Shown one piece after another: positions 28,001 to 35,978 of a stretch of 64,000 nt of DNA. This DNA comes from Bradyrhizobium sp. AZCC 2262 (GTDB taxonomy: Bacteria; Pseudomonadota; Alphaproteobacteria; Rhizobiales; Xanthobacteraceae): assembly GCF_036924535.1 (NCBI RefSeq), contig NZ_JAZHRT010000001.1, forward strand, positions 2,108,001 through 2,172,000. The letters run 5' to 3'. Both the position numbers and the translations under genes were made by a program. The notes below the pieces were generated by a model, which was given only the letters and a program-made list of their open reading frames with translations, ran no database searches and was not told the DNA's origin. Numbering within the stretch: position 1 is the stretch's first letter; every line of letters starts with the position of its first letter.

Positions 28001-28198
28001 CTGATCATTTTCGGAAACCTGCCGGGCCACGAGATCGAATATCCGATGGCGGTGGTCATTCTGGGCGGCCTCGTGACATCGACGCTGCTCAATCTGTTTA
28101 TCTTGCCTGCATTCTATCTCCGTTTCGGCCGCGGCACGGGCCGGCCTGCGGACGGTCTGACGATTCCAGAACCGGTGCGAGTATCCGGGGGTGCGTGA
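25046..28198 (+). CDS. RND-family efflux permease, second of tandem pair
   Basis: A 1050-residue RND pump subunit, related to the gene at 21209-24505 throughout. It keeps the full helix-4 pair D413-D414 (GIVVDDAILDVEN) and R936-N937 in helix 10 (GIAARNGIIM). ATG 25046 is taken as start (AGGGA at 25032-25036), not the earlier frame opening at 25004. It lacks the low-complexity insert seen in the first copy. Its stop is followed one base later by the next start. Known: exports metals, drugs or lipids from inner membrane or periplasm; substrate not deducible. Confidence 0.93.
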   Translation: MMKLTISSSLRFRYLVLALGVVLTWFGVARLRDAPVDVFPEFAPPRVEIQTICLGLSPAEVEQLVTVPLENALNGVPGIDVMRSKSVPQLSSITLIFKLGADEIRARQLVSERMALATNTLPTWAAPPFMMPPLSSTSRIMKVGITSRDKSVMDLSMLAYWNIRQRLLGVPGVANIAIWGEQLKMLQVYVDQNRMVAEDVTLDQLQEAVSDALDVGLLRYSKGAHIGTGGFIETPSQRIQVAFAGAGVTPETLAQVPVTTRSGKPLLLRDLANLEYSPQGMIGDAIINDGPGLMLIVEKFPWGNTLAVTRGVEQALESLKPGLPGVEIDTTIFRPATFVEESIDNLSHALLLGCVLVAGIILIFLYEWRTAIVCIIAIPLSLLAAGLVLYQAGATINTMTLAGFVIALGIVVDDAILDVENIMRRLRLARRGGDPRSTARIILDASLEVRAPIVYATLIVVTAVVPVLFMQGLTGSFFKPLIAAYVLAIAASLIVAMTVTPALCLILLRGVGLEGRESPVTVWLQRRYAPLLERATRTPLPAFIAVGVVTLAGIGVWPLLGHSLLPSFKERDFLMHWVTAPDTSLPEMRRITTSASKELRAIPGVRNFGAHIGQAFAADEVVGVNFGENWISISKDADYDKTHAKIEEMVEGYPGLYRDVQTYLKERMREVMTGAGEAIVVRIFGSDLGVLRDKAEEIRAALVGIPGLVNLHKELIVEVPHIQVTVNLEAARRHGLKPGDVRRASASLMAGTEVGDIFIGGRTYDVHVWTAPEARTSVDSVRNILIDSPIGPRVRLAEVADVSILPTPNIIKREASSRRIDVQANVKERDLAAVAVDVQSRLKKIAFPLGYYAVLQGEYAELRAARWRLQLFAVLALAAIFVLLQQTFDSWRLATLTFLTLPSALVGGVLAAWLAGGVISLGSLIGFLTVLGIAARNGIIMINHFQYLERHEGESFGIGLVLRGAGERLRPILMTTGAAGLAILPLIIFGNLPGHEIEYPMAVVILGGLVTSTLLNLFILPAFYLRFGRGTGRPADGLTIPEPVRVSGGA

Positions 28199-28199
28199 C

Positions 28200-28901
28200 A
28201 TGAAAATCGTGCGATGCCACAACGGCTGGATGATCGCCACGGCTGCGGCTTTATCCGCACTTGCATATCCGGTGACTTGTGCCGCGGCCGAGGATGGCCG
28301 CTTTCAAAAGCTCTCCGTTTATCTCGAACGCAACGTCCAGGATCATGATGCCGAGATCCGGTTCGAGGCAACCGGCGCGGAGGAGGGGCTGGCTGCGCTC
28401 AAGGTCTTGGCGCCGGGCGAACGCACGGTGATCGACCTCAGAACGCCGGACTCGAAGTTGGGAATTCGCAGTCTTACGCTCGAATCTCCCGAACCCTCCG
28501 ATGATGGCATTGTGCGCGCTGATTTTCCGGCGGGCGCGTATCGGTTCGAGGGAACGACGACCAAGGGGGCAAGCCTGCGCGGTGAGACGCGGTTGAGCCA
28601 TGCGTTCCCGGAGCCGGCTGCATTCGAATATCCGCGGCCTGATCAGAAGGACATACCCGCCACCGCGCTGACGCTGCGGTGGTCTGTGCCGAAGGGGAGC
28701 GAGGCCTGCGTCATCGTTATTGAGCAAACCGGCACGCCTTATGAAGTCCGGGCGCTGCTGCCGGGTTCGGCAAGATCATTCACGGTACCGGAAGGGTTCT
28801 TGCGTGCCGGCAAGGCCTACAAATTTGCGATCGGGACCGTCGCCAAGGACGGCAATCGGTCCTTCATCGAGGCCGGCTTCACCACTGCGAGGGCGCGATG
28901 A
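28200..28901 (+). CDS. Secreted protein of unknown function
   Basis: A 233-residue protein that starts one base after the RND stop. Residues 1-31 form a signal peptide (VTCAAAED). The rest is beta-rich, with an end resembling a fibronectin-III-like sandwich (TALTLRWSVPKGSEACVIVI; then KAYKFAIGTVAKDGNRSFIE). I do not recognise a named family. Its position inside the RND cluster suggests a periplasmic accessory. The stop overlaps a small open frame by four bases. Confidence 0.7.
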   Translation: MKIVRCHNGWMIATAAALSALAYPVTCAAAEDGRFQKLSVYLERNVQDHDAEIRFEATGAEEGLAALKVLAPGERTVIDLRTPDSKLGIRSLTLESPEPSDDGIVRADFPAGAYRFEGTTTKGASLRGETRLSHAFPEPAAFEYPRPDQKDIPATALTLRWSVPKGSEACVIVIEQTGTPYEVRALLPGSARSFTVPEGFLRAGKAYKFAIGTVAKDGNRSFIEAGFTTARAR

Positions 28902-29071
28902 ATCAGTCCGGCCCCGCGCAATGTCAGATCGGCGAACCGTTCATGCCCGCCTTCTGTTCAGAAACGGCGGAGCACTGGCGCTTCCTCGCTCGTTGGCCAC
29001 GGCAGGCCGAAAACTTCTGCAACCTAGGGCGACAGTTGGCCGGATCGCCGCCCGCAACTGGAGGGTATTGA
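28898..29071 (+). CDS. Small hypothetical protein, 57 residues
   Basis: The ATG at 28898 overlaps the preceding stop (ATGA), and the TGA at 29069-29071 is one base before the next gene's ATG, so the frame fills the gap exactly as an operon member would. It has three Cys (residues 9, 20, 38) and many Trp/Phe, no signal peptide or membrane helix, and codon usage like its neighbours. No family recognised. It may be a real small protein or a chance frame. Confidence 0.4.
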   Translation: MNQSGPAQCQIGEPFMPAFCSETAEHWRFLARWPRQAENFCNLGRQLAGSPPATGGY

Positions 29072-29072
29072 G

Positions 29073-30167
29073 ATGTTCGACAAGCAAGGTTTGGACAGAC
29101 AGATGAAGCTGGCGAGCCATCAACCTGGTCGCCTGTCAAGGTGGCGTGCCGCGTTCATGGCGGCCACGGTTCTGAGCGCTACTGGCTTTGCGCTGGCTGG
29201 AGGCGCGGTGGCAGGCGAGATCAAAGACCAACCGCGCTTTAAGCACAGCCGGGATTATTCGTCGCTGAAGGACTGGAATCTGAAAGCCGAGAATATCGTC
29301 CCACACGGGGCTAACCCGCTTTATTACCCGATCGTGCCGGGCCACAAGCACGTGCATGAGCGGCCCGATCACCCGGACGGCAAATACCGCAAGGAGACTG
29401 TGGTCCTGGATTCCACGGAGGATTTCGATATTACCGGCATCGGAAAATTCAAGACCGCGGTTGTGCAGGAAGAAGAATATCTCGATGGCGTCCTGACACA
29501 GCGCGCGCTCAATTGGTTCGCGCTCGATAAGACGACCAACAGCGTCTATGCCTTCGGCGAAGTGAGTTGGGAGATCGAGGAAGGCAAGCCGGTTTTCGCG
29601 GGCACTTGGCGAGCGGGCGAACTCGATGGTGACATGATCGCCGAACCGGGCCTGTTAATGCCTGGTACGTTCACCGTGGGCGGCCGTTATCTATTCGACG
29701 GCGGCCGCGTGAATTCTGGCGGTTCCGAAAACATGGAGGCTGGGATCGAAATGACGGTTCCGGCCGGGACCTTCAAGAACTGCGTCCGGGTTCGCGAGCA
29801 AGGTCTGCGCGAGCTGCACGACATCACCGACAAAATCTGGTGTCCGGTGGTTGGGGTCGTTAGCGATACATCCGACGGCAAGCTCATCGTTACCAACGCG
29901 CTGCCGAAGGACAATCCGGCCTCGGACGTTTCAAGCGTCGGGACGCTTCGCGACAAGCCGCTGAAGTATACGCCGCCCGTCGCGAAGATCTCGGGAGACC
30001 AGGCGACGAAGATCGCGCTCGCGGAGGTCCCTGGCAAGGCCACCTCCGTGACGATCGAGCGGAAGAAAGGCAAGAATGTCTACGTGGTCGAAATCCAGAC
30101 GCCGAAGGATGGCGAGAAGGATGTCTTTGTCGACATCGAGTCCGGAAAGATCGTCGGAACGGACTGA
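29073..30167 (+). CDS. Secreted protein with C-terminal PepSY domain
   Basis: A 364-residue protein. The export signal is internal to a long N-terminus, ending near residue 48 (GGAVAGEI). The middle is a beta-rich region of unknown type (TAVVQEEEYLDGVLTQRALN). The last ~65 residues form a PepSY-like domain (KIALAEVPGKATSVTIERKK and DVFVDIESGKIVGTD). Known: PepSY domains inhibit or regulate peptidases and occur in many envelope proteins. The same C-terminal domain is repeated in the next gene. It belongs to the RND/MacAB run. Confidence 0.75.
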   Translation: MFDKQGLDRQMKLASHQPGRLSRWRAAFMAATVLSATGFALAGGAVAGEIKDQPRFKHSRDYSSLKDWNLKAENIVPHGANPLYYPIVPGHKHVHERPDHPDGKYRKETVVLDSTEDFDITGIGKFKTAVVQEEEYLDGVLTQRALNWFALDKTTNSVYAFGEVSWEIEEGKPVFAGTWRAGELDGDMIAEPGLLMPGTFTVGGRYLFDGGRVNSGGSENMEAGIEMTVPAGTFKNCVRVREQGLRELHDITDKIWCPVVGVVSDTSDGKLIVTNALPKDNPASDVSSVGTLRDKPLKYTPPVAKISGDQATKIALAEVPGKATSVTIERKKGKNVYVVEIQTPKDGEKDVFVDIESGKIVGTD

Positions 30168-30347
30168 TGTGAAACGGTGCGAGTGCCCTGATCCACGCCC
30201 TTCATCGTTCGGGTTTTCCTCCTGCGAGCGACGGGATCGTGGATCACGGGCCCACCTCGGCGCCGAGGCCATACGATCAATGCGATACCATCACGGACCG
30301 CCGACTGAACGAACTCTGTGTGGCTGTTTGTTGGAGAGGATACCGCC

Positions 30348-30644
30348 GTGAAGAGGACGATCCGCTGGAACCTGCTCGCCAGTCTTCTTCTTGTGCCAGC
30401 CATGGCCGTCGCGCAGGCGCAGCAGCCGGGCCCTTCGAAAGAGCGTGCGCCTCCCGCGGCAAAGGTCACGAAAGAACAGGCGAAGAAGATTGCGCTTGAA
30501 CGCATCCCCGGTGAAGTCACGGACGTCGTGATCGAGAAGAAGGGCGGCAAGAATGTCTACGTGATCGAGATCCAGTCACCGGAACAGGGCGAGAAGGACG
30601 TCTTCGTCGACATCGAGACCGGAAAGATTGTCGGGACGGACTGA
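30348..30644 (+). CDS. Small secreted PepSY-domain protein
   Basis: A 98-residue protein. GTG 30348 is chosen because GGAGAGGA stands nine bases ahead; the frame opens earlier at 30318. Residues 1-24 are a signal peptide (MAVAQAQQ). The mature part is a single PepSY domain (KIALERIPGEVTDVVIEKKG; DVFVDIETGKIVGTD), nearly the same as the C-terminus of the preceding protein, so one arose from the other by duplication. A 180-bp gap separates the two. Probably a periplasmic regulator or chaperone of a neighbour. Confidence 0.8.
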   Translation: MKRTIRWNLLASLLLVPAMAVAQAQQPGPSKERAPPAAKVTKEQAKKIALERIPGEVTDVVIEKKGGKNVYVIEIQSPEQGEKDVFVDIETGKIVGTD

Positions 30645-30690
30645 CATGTATGGGCTGCATACGAGGTTCGCCATTGGAAAGGATAGCGCC

Positions 30691-31566
30691 ATGAAGAGGG
30701 CAATTTACATGGGTCTGTTCGCCATCCTGCTCGCGCCGGCAACAGCCGGAGCGCAAGCGCAGGCGCCCAAGAGCCTTGGCACCGAGGAATTCGGCATGAC
30801 GCCACGCGAGCTGGTTCAGGCGATCGAGAAGACCGAGGAACTGATCGCGCGCTGCATGCGCGAACAAGGCTTCGAGTATATCGCGGCCGACTCCAACACG
30901 GTGCGGGCGGGCATGGCGGCGGACAAACACCTTCCCGGCCTCAGTGAGGAGGAGTTCGTTGCTCGCCACGGATTTGGTGTATCTACTTTCTATACCGGTC
31001 TGCCGCCTCAACTATCGACCGACTACAGCCCCGCGCGCGTCGGTCTCGGCGAACGCAATGTGCAGATTTTCCGCAAACTGCCCCCCGCGGATCAGGTCGC
31101 CTATAATCGGGCCCTGCTCGGGGATGATGTGTTCAGCACCTTCGCGGTCGCTCTGGAGACGGAAGACCTGTCGCGTACCGGTGGTTGCACGCGCAAGGCC
31201 CTCACTGAAACGTTCAAACCCGATCAGCTGAAGGCCAGCCACTACAATCCCCAGGACGCACTCATCAACAAGGACCCGCGCATGAAGGCCGCGCTTGGGT
31301 TCTGGCGGCGGGAGATGAAGAAGGCCGGCTTCGAGTATGGCCACCCGGACGAGATCGAACCCGACCTGCGGAACCGGCTTAGCACGCTGACCGAGGGCGG
31401 CAAGCTGCAGGTCTCCAAAATGTCGCCGGATCAGAAAGCCGCCCTACGGAAACTGCAGGACTATGAGCGTTTGGTCGCGGCAAAAAGCCACAAAATGCAT
31501 GAGGAGGTGTTGAGCCCGGTCGAGGAGCGCATCCAGGAGGAATTGTTCTCCCGAAAGGTGCAATGA
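30691..31566 (+). CDS. Secreted helical protein of unknown function
   Basis: A 291-residue protein with a signal peptide of about 22 residues (TAGAQAQAP), then mostly charged, helical sequence with two Cys (positions ~55 and ~170) that could pair in the periplasm. No family recognised. ATG 30691 follows GGAAAGGA; its leader (TTGGAAAGGATAGCGCC) is almost the same as that of the PepSY gene just upstream (TTGGAGAGGATACCGCC), so the 5' end was copied along with the signal peptide. It precedes the MacA-like gene by 149 bp. Confidence 0.7.
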   Translation: MKRAIYMGLFAILLAPATAGAQAQAPKSLGTEEFGMTPRELVQAIEKTEELIARCMREQGFEYIAADSNTVRAGMAADKHLPGLSEEEFVARHGFGVSTFYTGLPPQLSTDYSPARVGLGERNVQIFRKLPPADQVAYNRALLGDDVFSTFAVALETEDLSRTGGCTRKALTETFKPDQLKASHYNPQDALINKDPRMKAALGFWRREMKKAGFEYGHPDEIEPDLRNRLSTLTEGGKLQVSKMSPDQKAALRKLQDYERLVAAKSHKMHEEVLSPVEERIQEELFSRKVQ

Positions 31567-31715
31567 GACCGATCAGTACATCCTTTTTTCGTACTTCCCG
31601 GAATCGGCGGCGATGAGTAATCTCCTTTCGCGGCCGGGCCTCGCATGACCAAGGCCGCCGCAATGCTTCTTGCAAACATGGCACGCGCGCTGTCATCGGC
31701 TGGAAGGATTACCGC

Positions 31716-33452
31716 ATGGTCGCGAACCGCGTAAACGTTCTCTGGGCCATTCTGGGCGTGGTTGGAGGCATGGCGCTTGGCGCCTGGTACATGGGCTCCA
31801 GAATCCAGTCGCCGGCCGAGGTAGCTGCGCGCACCGCGGCGCCCGAGCCATCCCTGATCCTCGTGCCTGTCGAGTCGCGCGTATTGAGTACCGATGTCGT
31901 CACCCGCGGTACGGTGCGCTTCGGGCTGCCGCAGCCGATTTCGATCGCGCCTTCGACGGTCAAAGGTGCGATTGGACTGATCTCGTCGCTGCCGCGACCA
32001 AATACGCAATTTGGCGAAGGCGAAGTGATTATGTCCGCATCCGGCCGTCCGGTCTTCGTCCTGCGCGGCGAAGCGCCGGCTTTCCGCGACATGGCGCCCG
32101 GAACCAGCGGTGGCGACGTGCGCCAGCTCGAAGAAGCTCTGGCCCGTCTTGGCTTCGATCCGGGAACGGTCGATGGCAACTATGATCAAAAGACGTCGGC
32201 CGCGGTCGAGCGCATGTATCAGAAGGCCAAGTGGGACCCGTTCGGACCGACGCGCGAACAGCGCGCTGCCATCCAGGCGCTCGAACGAGAGTGGTCGGAT
32301 GCCGCGCGCGGCCGACTTGCGGCCGAGGCCACGCGCGACACCGCGCTGAAAGCGGTCGCCGCCGCGCGGGCTGTCGCGGATCAGAATACGCGCCAGGCCG
32401 CTCTCGACAGCGCGGCGCGTGTCGGCGATAGCCGCCAGCTGGCCGACGCACGGGCAGGCAAATCCCTCGCGCTTGAAACCGAGCGCGCACGGGCATCGCA
32501 CTCCGCGAGCGCGGCAACGGCCGACGTCGCCGCGCAGGTCGCCGATCGTGCCCTGATCGTTCTCGATCCGCGCCAAACCGAAACGGCGCGGGCTGCGGCC
32601 GAGGCCAAGCTGAAAGTGGCGCGTGCCGCGCAACGCAAGGCAAAGCTCGAAGCCGATCTGGCGATTCAGACCGCAGAGCGCGAGATCGGCCTGGTCGAAC
32701 GACGGATTCAGGTCGCCGAGGCAGCCGTGAACGCCGCCCGCCTGGAAGGCGAGCGCAGCGTACGCGCGGCGCTGGAACAACAAACGCTCGCCGAATTCGA
32801 CGTCAAGGTCGCCAGCGAACGGGCAGAGCGGCTGGACCGCGAACTGGCGGCGGCGCGCGCGAAGCTTGGCGTGCAGGTTCCAGCCGACGAGGTGGTGTTC
32901 ATCCCGTCGCTGCCGATCCGCGTCCACGAAGTGACCGCTGCGGTCGCCGCCAGTGCTTCCGGGTCGGTGATGAGTGTGACGGACAACCAGCTCAGTATTG
33001 ACTCGCAACTACCACTTGAAGCCGCGCCGTTGGTGAAGTCCGGAATGAAGGTCGGGATCGACGAGCAGGCACTTGGGATCAAGGCAACTGGTGTCGTTGA
33101 GACGGTCGCCACCACACCCGGCACACGCGGCGTGGACGGGTACCACTTCTACCTCGGGGTCAGGGTGGAGACCACGCCGGTGCTCCTGGCAGGGTTTTCC
33201 GTCCGTCTGACAATCCCGATCGAAACTTCGAAGGGCGCGGTCACTGCGGTTCCGACGAGCGCAGTGTCGCTTGCCGCGGACGGAACATCGCGCGTGCTGG
33301 TCGATCGCGGCGGTAAGCAGGAATACGTCACGGTACAGCCGGGGCTTTCAACGGGGGGCTATGTCGAGGTGAACAGCCCCGATGGGCGCCTCGTCCCCGG
33401 CCAACTCGTGGTGGTGGGCTACAAAGCGTCCGAGACAGCAGCGGTGAAATGA
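31716..33452 (+). CDS. Periplasmic adaptor (MacA/HlyD-like) with peptidoglycan-binding domain
   Basis: A 578-residue membrane-anchored protein: one N-terminal helix (about 7-27), a beta domain, a PG_binding_1-like domain (GDVRQLEEALARLGFDPGTV, about residues 133-152), a very long Ala/Arg/Glu-rich coiled coil (~190-390), then beta-barrel and membrane-proximal domains (GFSVRLTIPIETSKGAVTAV). Known: adaptors of MacAB-type transporters bridge the inner-membrane ABC protein to an outer-membrane channel. The embedded cell-wall-binding domain and the long hairpin are unusual relative to ~370-residue MacA. It overlaps the MacB-like gene by four bases. Confidence 0.85.
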   Translation: MVANRVNVLWAILGVVGGMALGAWYMGSRIQSPAEVAARTAAPEPSLILVPVESRVLSTDVVTRGTVRFGLPQPISIAPSTVKGAIGLISSLPRPNTQFGEGEVIMSASGRPVFVLRGEAPAFRDMAPGTSGGDVRQLEEALARLGFDPGTVDGNYDQKTSAAVERMYQKAKWDPFGPTREQRAAIQALEREWSDAARGRLAAEATRDTALKAVAAARAVADQNTRQAALDSAARVGDSRQLADARAGKSLALETERARASHSASAATADVAAQVADRALIVLDPRQTETARAAAEAKLKVARAAQRKAKLEADLAIQTAEREIGLVERRIQVAEAAVNAARLEGERSVRAALEQQTLAEFDVKVASERAERLDRELAAARAKLGVQVPADEVVFIPSLPIRVHEVTAAVAASASGSVMSVTDNQLSIDSQLPLEAAPLVKSGMKVGIDEQALGIKATGVVETVATTPGTRGVDGYHFYLGVRVETTPVLLAGFSVRLTIPIETSKGAVTAVPTSAVSLAADGTSRVLVDRGGKQEYVTVQPGLSTGGYVEVNSPDGRLVPGQLVVVGYKASETAAVK

Positions 33453-35428
33453 GGCTCGCCGAAAACATACGCGGGGCGTTGCCGATCAAAGCGGCAGCCG
33501 CCGATCTCGATCCCGATCATGTGCTCGACCTGCGTAAGGTGTGCAAGCAATTCGGGACCGATCCCGCGGTCGATGCATTAGTCGATGTCGACCTCGTGCT
33601 GCGGCGCGGCGAATGGCTGTCGATAACCGGTCCATCCGGCTCGGGGAAATCGACGCTGTTGAACATCCTGGGTTGCCTCGACCGGCCGACGCGCGGAAAG
33701 TACCTCTTTGACGGTATTGAAACGACAAAGCTGAGCGAGAATGAGCGGGCCGGATTGCGCAGCCGGCGTATTGGATTCATCTTTCAGTCGTTTCACCTCC
33801 TGCCGTACCGTACCGTCCTTGAGAACGTCATGCTGGCAGAAGTTTATCGCCGGCACACCGGACGCGGGCGGCGCGAACGGGCACTGGAGGAAATCCGTCG
33901 CGTCGGGCTCGCGCATCGCGCGGATTTTCTGCCGTCCAAATTGTCAGGCGGTGAGTGTCAGCGGGTAGCAATCGCCCGGGCTTTGATGGGGTCGCCGAGC
34001 TTGCTGCTGTGCGACGAGCCGACCGGCAATCTTGATTCCAAGAACACCGAGTCGATCCTGAACTTCTTCACCGAACTGAACAAGGAAGGCATGACGATTG
34101 TCGTCGTCACGCACGACGAAAATGTGGCGTGCCGGGGCTCGCGCCGGGTCAACATGAAGGATGGCGAGCTGTTTGGTGGAGGCGAGCCAGCATTGCCAGT
34201 TTCGTCCAGGGCGCGCATTGCGGCGTCGGGGATCACAGCGCGCGACCTTGTTGCTGAGGCAATCGCCGGGGTGATCGCGCGGCCGGCACGGATGGCGCTA
34301 ACGGTGCTTGGCATCGTGATCGGCATGTCGGCGCTGGTCGCCACCATCGGCCTTACTCGAACCGCCGGCAACCGTATCATCAGTCAGTTCGATCAGCTCG
34401 CAGCCACGGAACTCTTTATTTCGGCGCGGCCGGGATTGGCGACCGGCACGATTGATCCGCGTGCCATTCCATGGGACGCGCCGGAACGACTCGCCCGGTT
34501 GAACGGCGTGGTGGCTGCAGGCCTGCTCAGCGACGTCAATGTCCACGACATGCTCGTCAGCGCCTCACCTGTGGTGGATCCCGCCAATCAGACCGCATTC
34601 AAATTGGCGGTGCGCGCCGCCTCGCCGGATTTGTTCCGCGCGGTGCGCGCTGACCTTGCCTCGGGACGATTCATCGACGGCGGGCATTCAGCACGCGCTG
34701 AACGCGTCGCGATTCTCGGTCCCGATGCCGCGCGTCGTCTGGGCATCGCTGGCGTCGAGCGGCTGCCCGCGATCTATGTCGGCGATCACCTCTATCTCGT
34801 GATCGGTGTCCTTCGCGATGTTGTCCGAAAGCCGGAACTTCTCGGCTCGGTCATCATTCCCGAGGGCACGGCGCGACAGCACTTCAGCCTGTTCGGGCCT
34901 GGCATGGTGGTCGTGGAGACCAAGATCGGTGCTGCTTCCCTGATCGCGCTGCAGGCGCGGGCGGCGCTGCGGCCGGACGACCCGCGCGCGCTTCGCGTGC
35001 AGCTGCCGCAGGAGCCGCGGCGCGTACGCGATGACGTGCAGACCGACCTCAATATGATGTTCCTGCTGCTGGGCGGCCTGTCGCTCGTGGTCGGCGCGCT
35101 CGGCATCGCAAACATCACTTTGGTGGGCGTGATGGAGCGAACGGCGGAGATCGGACTGCGCCGCGCCATTGGCGCGACGCGTCGCCACATCGCAGCACAA
35201 TTCCTTATCGAGAGCGCGTCCATGGGTATTGTGGGGGGGCTGCTCGGATCCAGCGTCGGTGTGCTGATCGTGGTGGGCGTTTCGGCGTATCAGGTCTGGA
35301 CCCCGGTGCTCGACCCGGTCGCGCCCTTGCTTGCGCCAGCCGTCGGCGGCCTGATCGGTCTGCTGTCCGGAGTCTATCCCGCCTCGCGGGCCGCCGCCCT
35401 CGAGCCGGCCGAAGCATTCCGACACTAG
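33449..35428 (+). CDS. MacB-like ABC transporter (ATPase-FtsX permease fusion)
   Basis: A 659-residue protein of normal MacB length. Residues ~25-250 are the ATPase: Walker A GPSGSGKST, Q-loop FQSFHL, signature LSGGECQRVAIARAL, Walker B LLLCDEPTGNLD. A first membrane helix follows near 290 (MALTVLGIVIGMSALVATIG), then a periplasmic domain and three C-terminal FtsX helices. Known: MacB is a mechanotransmitter that drives export of periplasmic substrates (macrolides, toxins, lipids) through an adaptor and outer-membrane channel. It is translationally coupled to the adaptor gene. It ends the export block. Confidence 0.93.
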   Translation: MRLAENIRGALPIKAAAADLDPDHVLDLRKVCKQFGTDPAVDALVDVDLVLRRGEWLSITGPSGSGKSTLLNILGCLDRPTRGKYLFDGIETTKLSENERAGLRSRRIGFIFQSFHLLPYRTVLENVMLAEVYRRHTGRGRRERALEEIRRVGLAHRADFLPSKLSGGECQRVAIARALMGSPSLLLCDEPTGNLDSKNTESILNFFTELNKEGMTIVVVTHDENVACRGSRRVNMKDGELFGGGEPALPVSSRARIAASGITARDLVAEAIAGVIARPARMALTVLGIVIGMSALVATIGLTRTAGNRIISQFDQLAATELFISARPGLATGTIDPRAIPWDAPERLARLNGVVAAGLLSDVNVHDMLVSASPVVDPANQTAFKLAVRAASPDLFRAVRADLASGRFIDGGHSARAERVAILGPDAARRLGIAGVERLPAIYVGDHLYLVIGVLRDVVRKPELLGSVIIPEGTARQHFSLFGPGMVVVETKIGAASLIALQARAALRPDDPRALRVQLPQEPRRVRDDVQTDLNMMFLLLGGLSLVVGALGIANITLVGVMERTAEIGLRRAIGATRRHIAAQFLIESASMGIVGGLLGSSVGVLIVVGVSAYQVWTPVLDPVAPLLAPAVGGLIGLLSGVYPASRAAALEPAEAFRH

Positions 35429-35978
35429 CTCGGACATCAAAGGCTGTTTGATAACACCGGCTTTTGCCGCAGCCAGTTCCGAAGCGCGTGACCTGCGATC
35501 GGAGCAATCCGATCCGAATCAACCCGGCCGGGCAGAAATCGCTGGCCGCATCATCCGGTTCGACCCTCGCTTTCCCAGGCGTGCGTGCTCCAACTTTCGT
35601 GTGCACCATGTGTGCATTGAGACGACGATTTGGCCTTCAATCTCAACCTATATGATCGTAGAAGAGCCAACTTACGAAGCTCGCTCGCACTAAATTCTTC
35701 AGTCGATCCAATCCCTTATAGGAGCGATTGGGGGAAAAGATAAACGAAATGAATGGCATACGCTGGAAATTCTCTGCTGCCCCATGATGGACTGGAACGA
35801 GAGTTCAAGTTTTTCAATCGGTTAGAAGGCGGCGTGTGCACGGTGTGCGCACCGGGAGATCAAAGAGAATCCAAAGACGTCCAACGTGGGCTGCGCTGAG
35901 CTGAAGTGCTTCGATGCCTTGGGCGGAGCCGGTGACGATGGCGACCTTATTCGCCAGACTTCATGCCAAACGTGACCT
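35429..35978. other. Gene-free interval of 550 bp ahead of the catabolic block
   Basis: No convincing gene in either strand. It holds the left copy of a 91-bp repeat (35783-35873) and a related TGTGCAC-N4-TGTGCAT motif near 35600-35617. The molybdenum hydroxylase gene ends at the right border, so this is the 3' end of the large minus-strand operon and the 3' end of the MacB gene. Confidence 0.5.
35783..35873 (+). repeat. Left copy of 91-bp direct repeat
   Basis: Aligns without gaps to 58078-58168, with 75 of 91 positions identical by hand count. It begins CATGATGGA and ends with CAAAGAGAATCCA, and contains the core TGTGCAC-N4-TGCGCAC. The two copies are in the same orientation and bracket the 22-kb catabolic block. 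It may be a recombination-derived flank or a member of a dispersed intergenic repeat family. Confidence 0.75.

Noticed and set aside
31461..33008. 515-codon minus-strand open frame across the MacA-like gene
   Set aside because: Antisense to the adaptor with clear domains; shadow caused by high GC at third codon positions.
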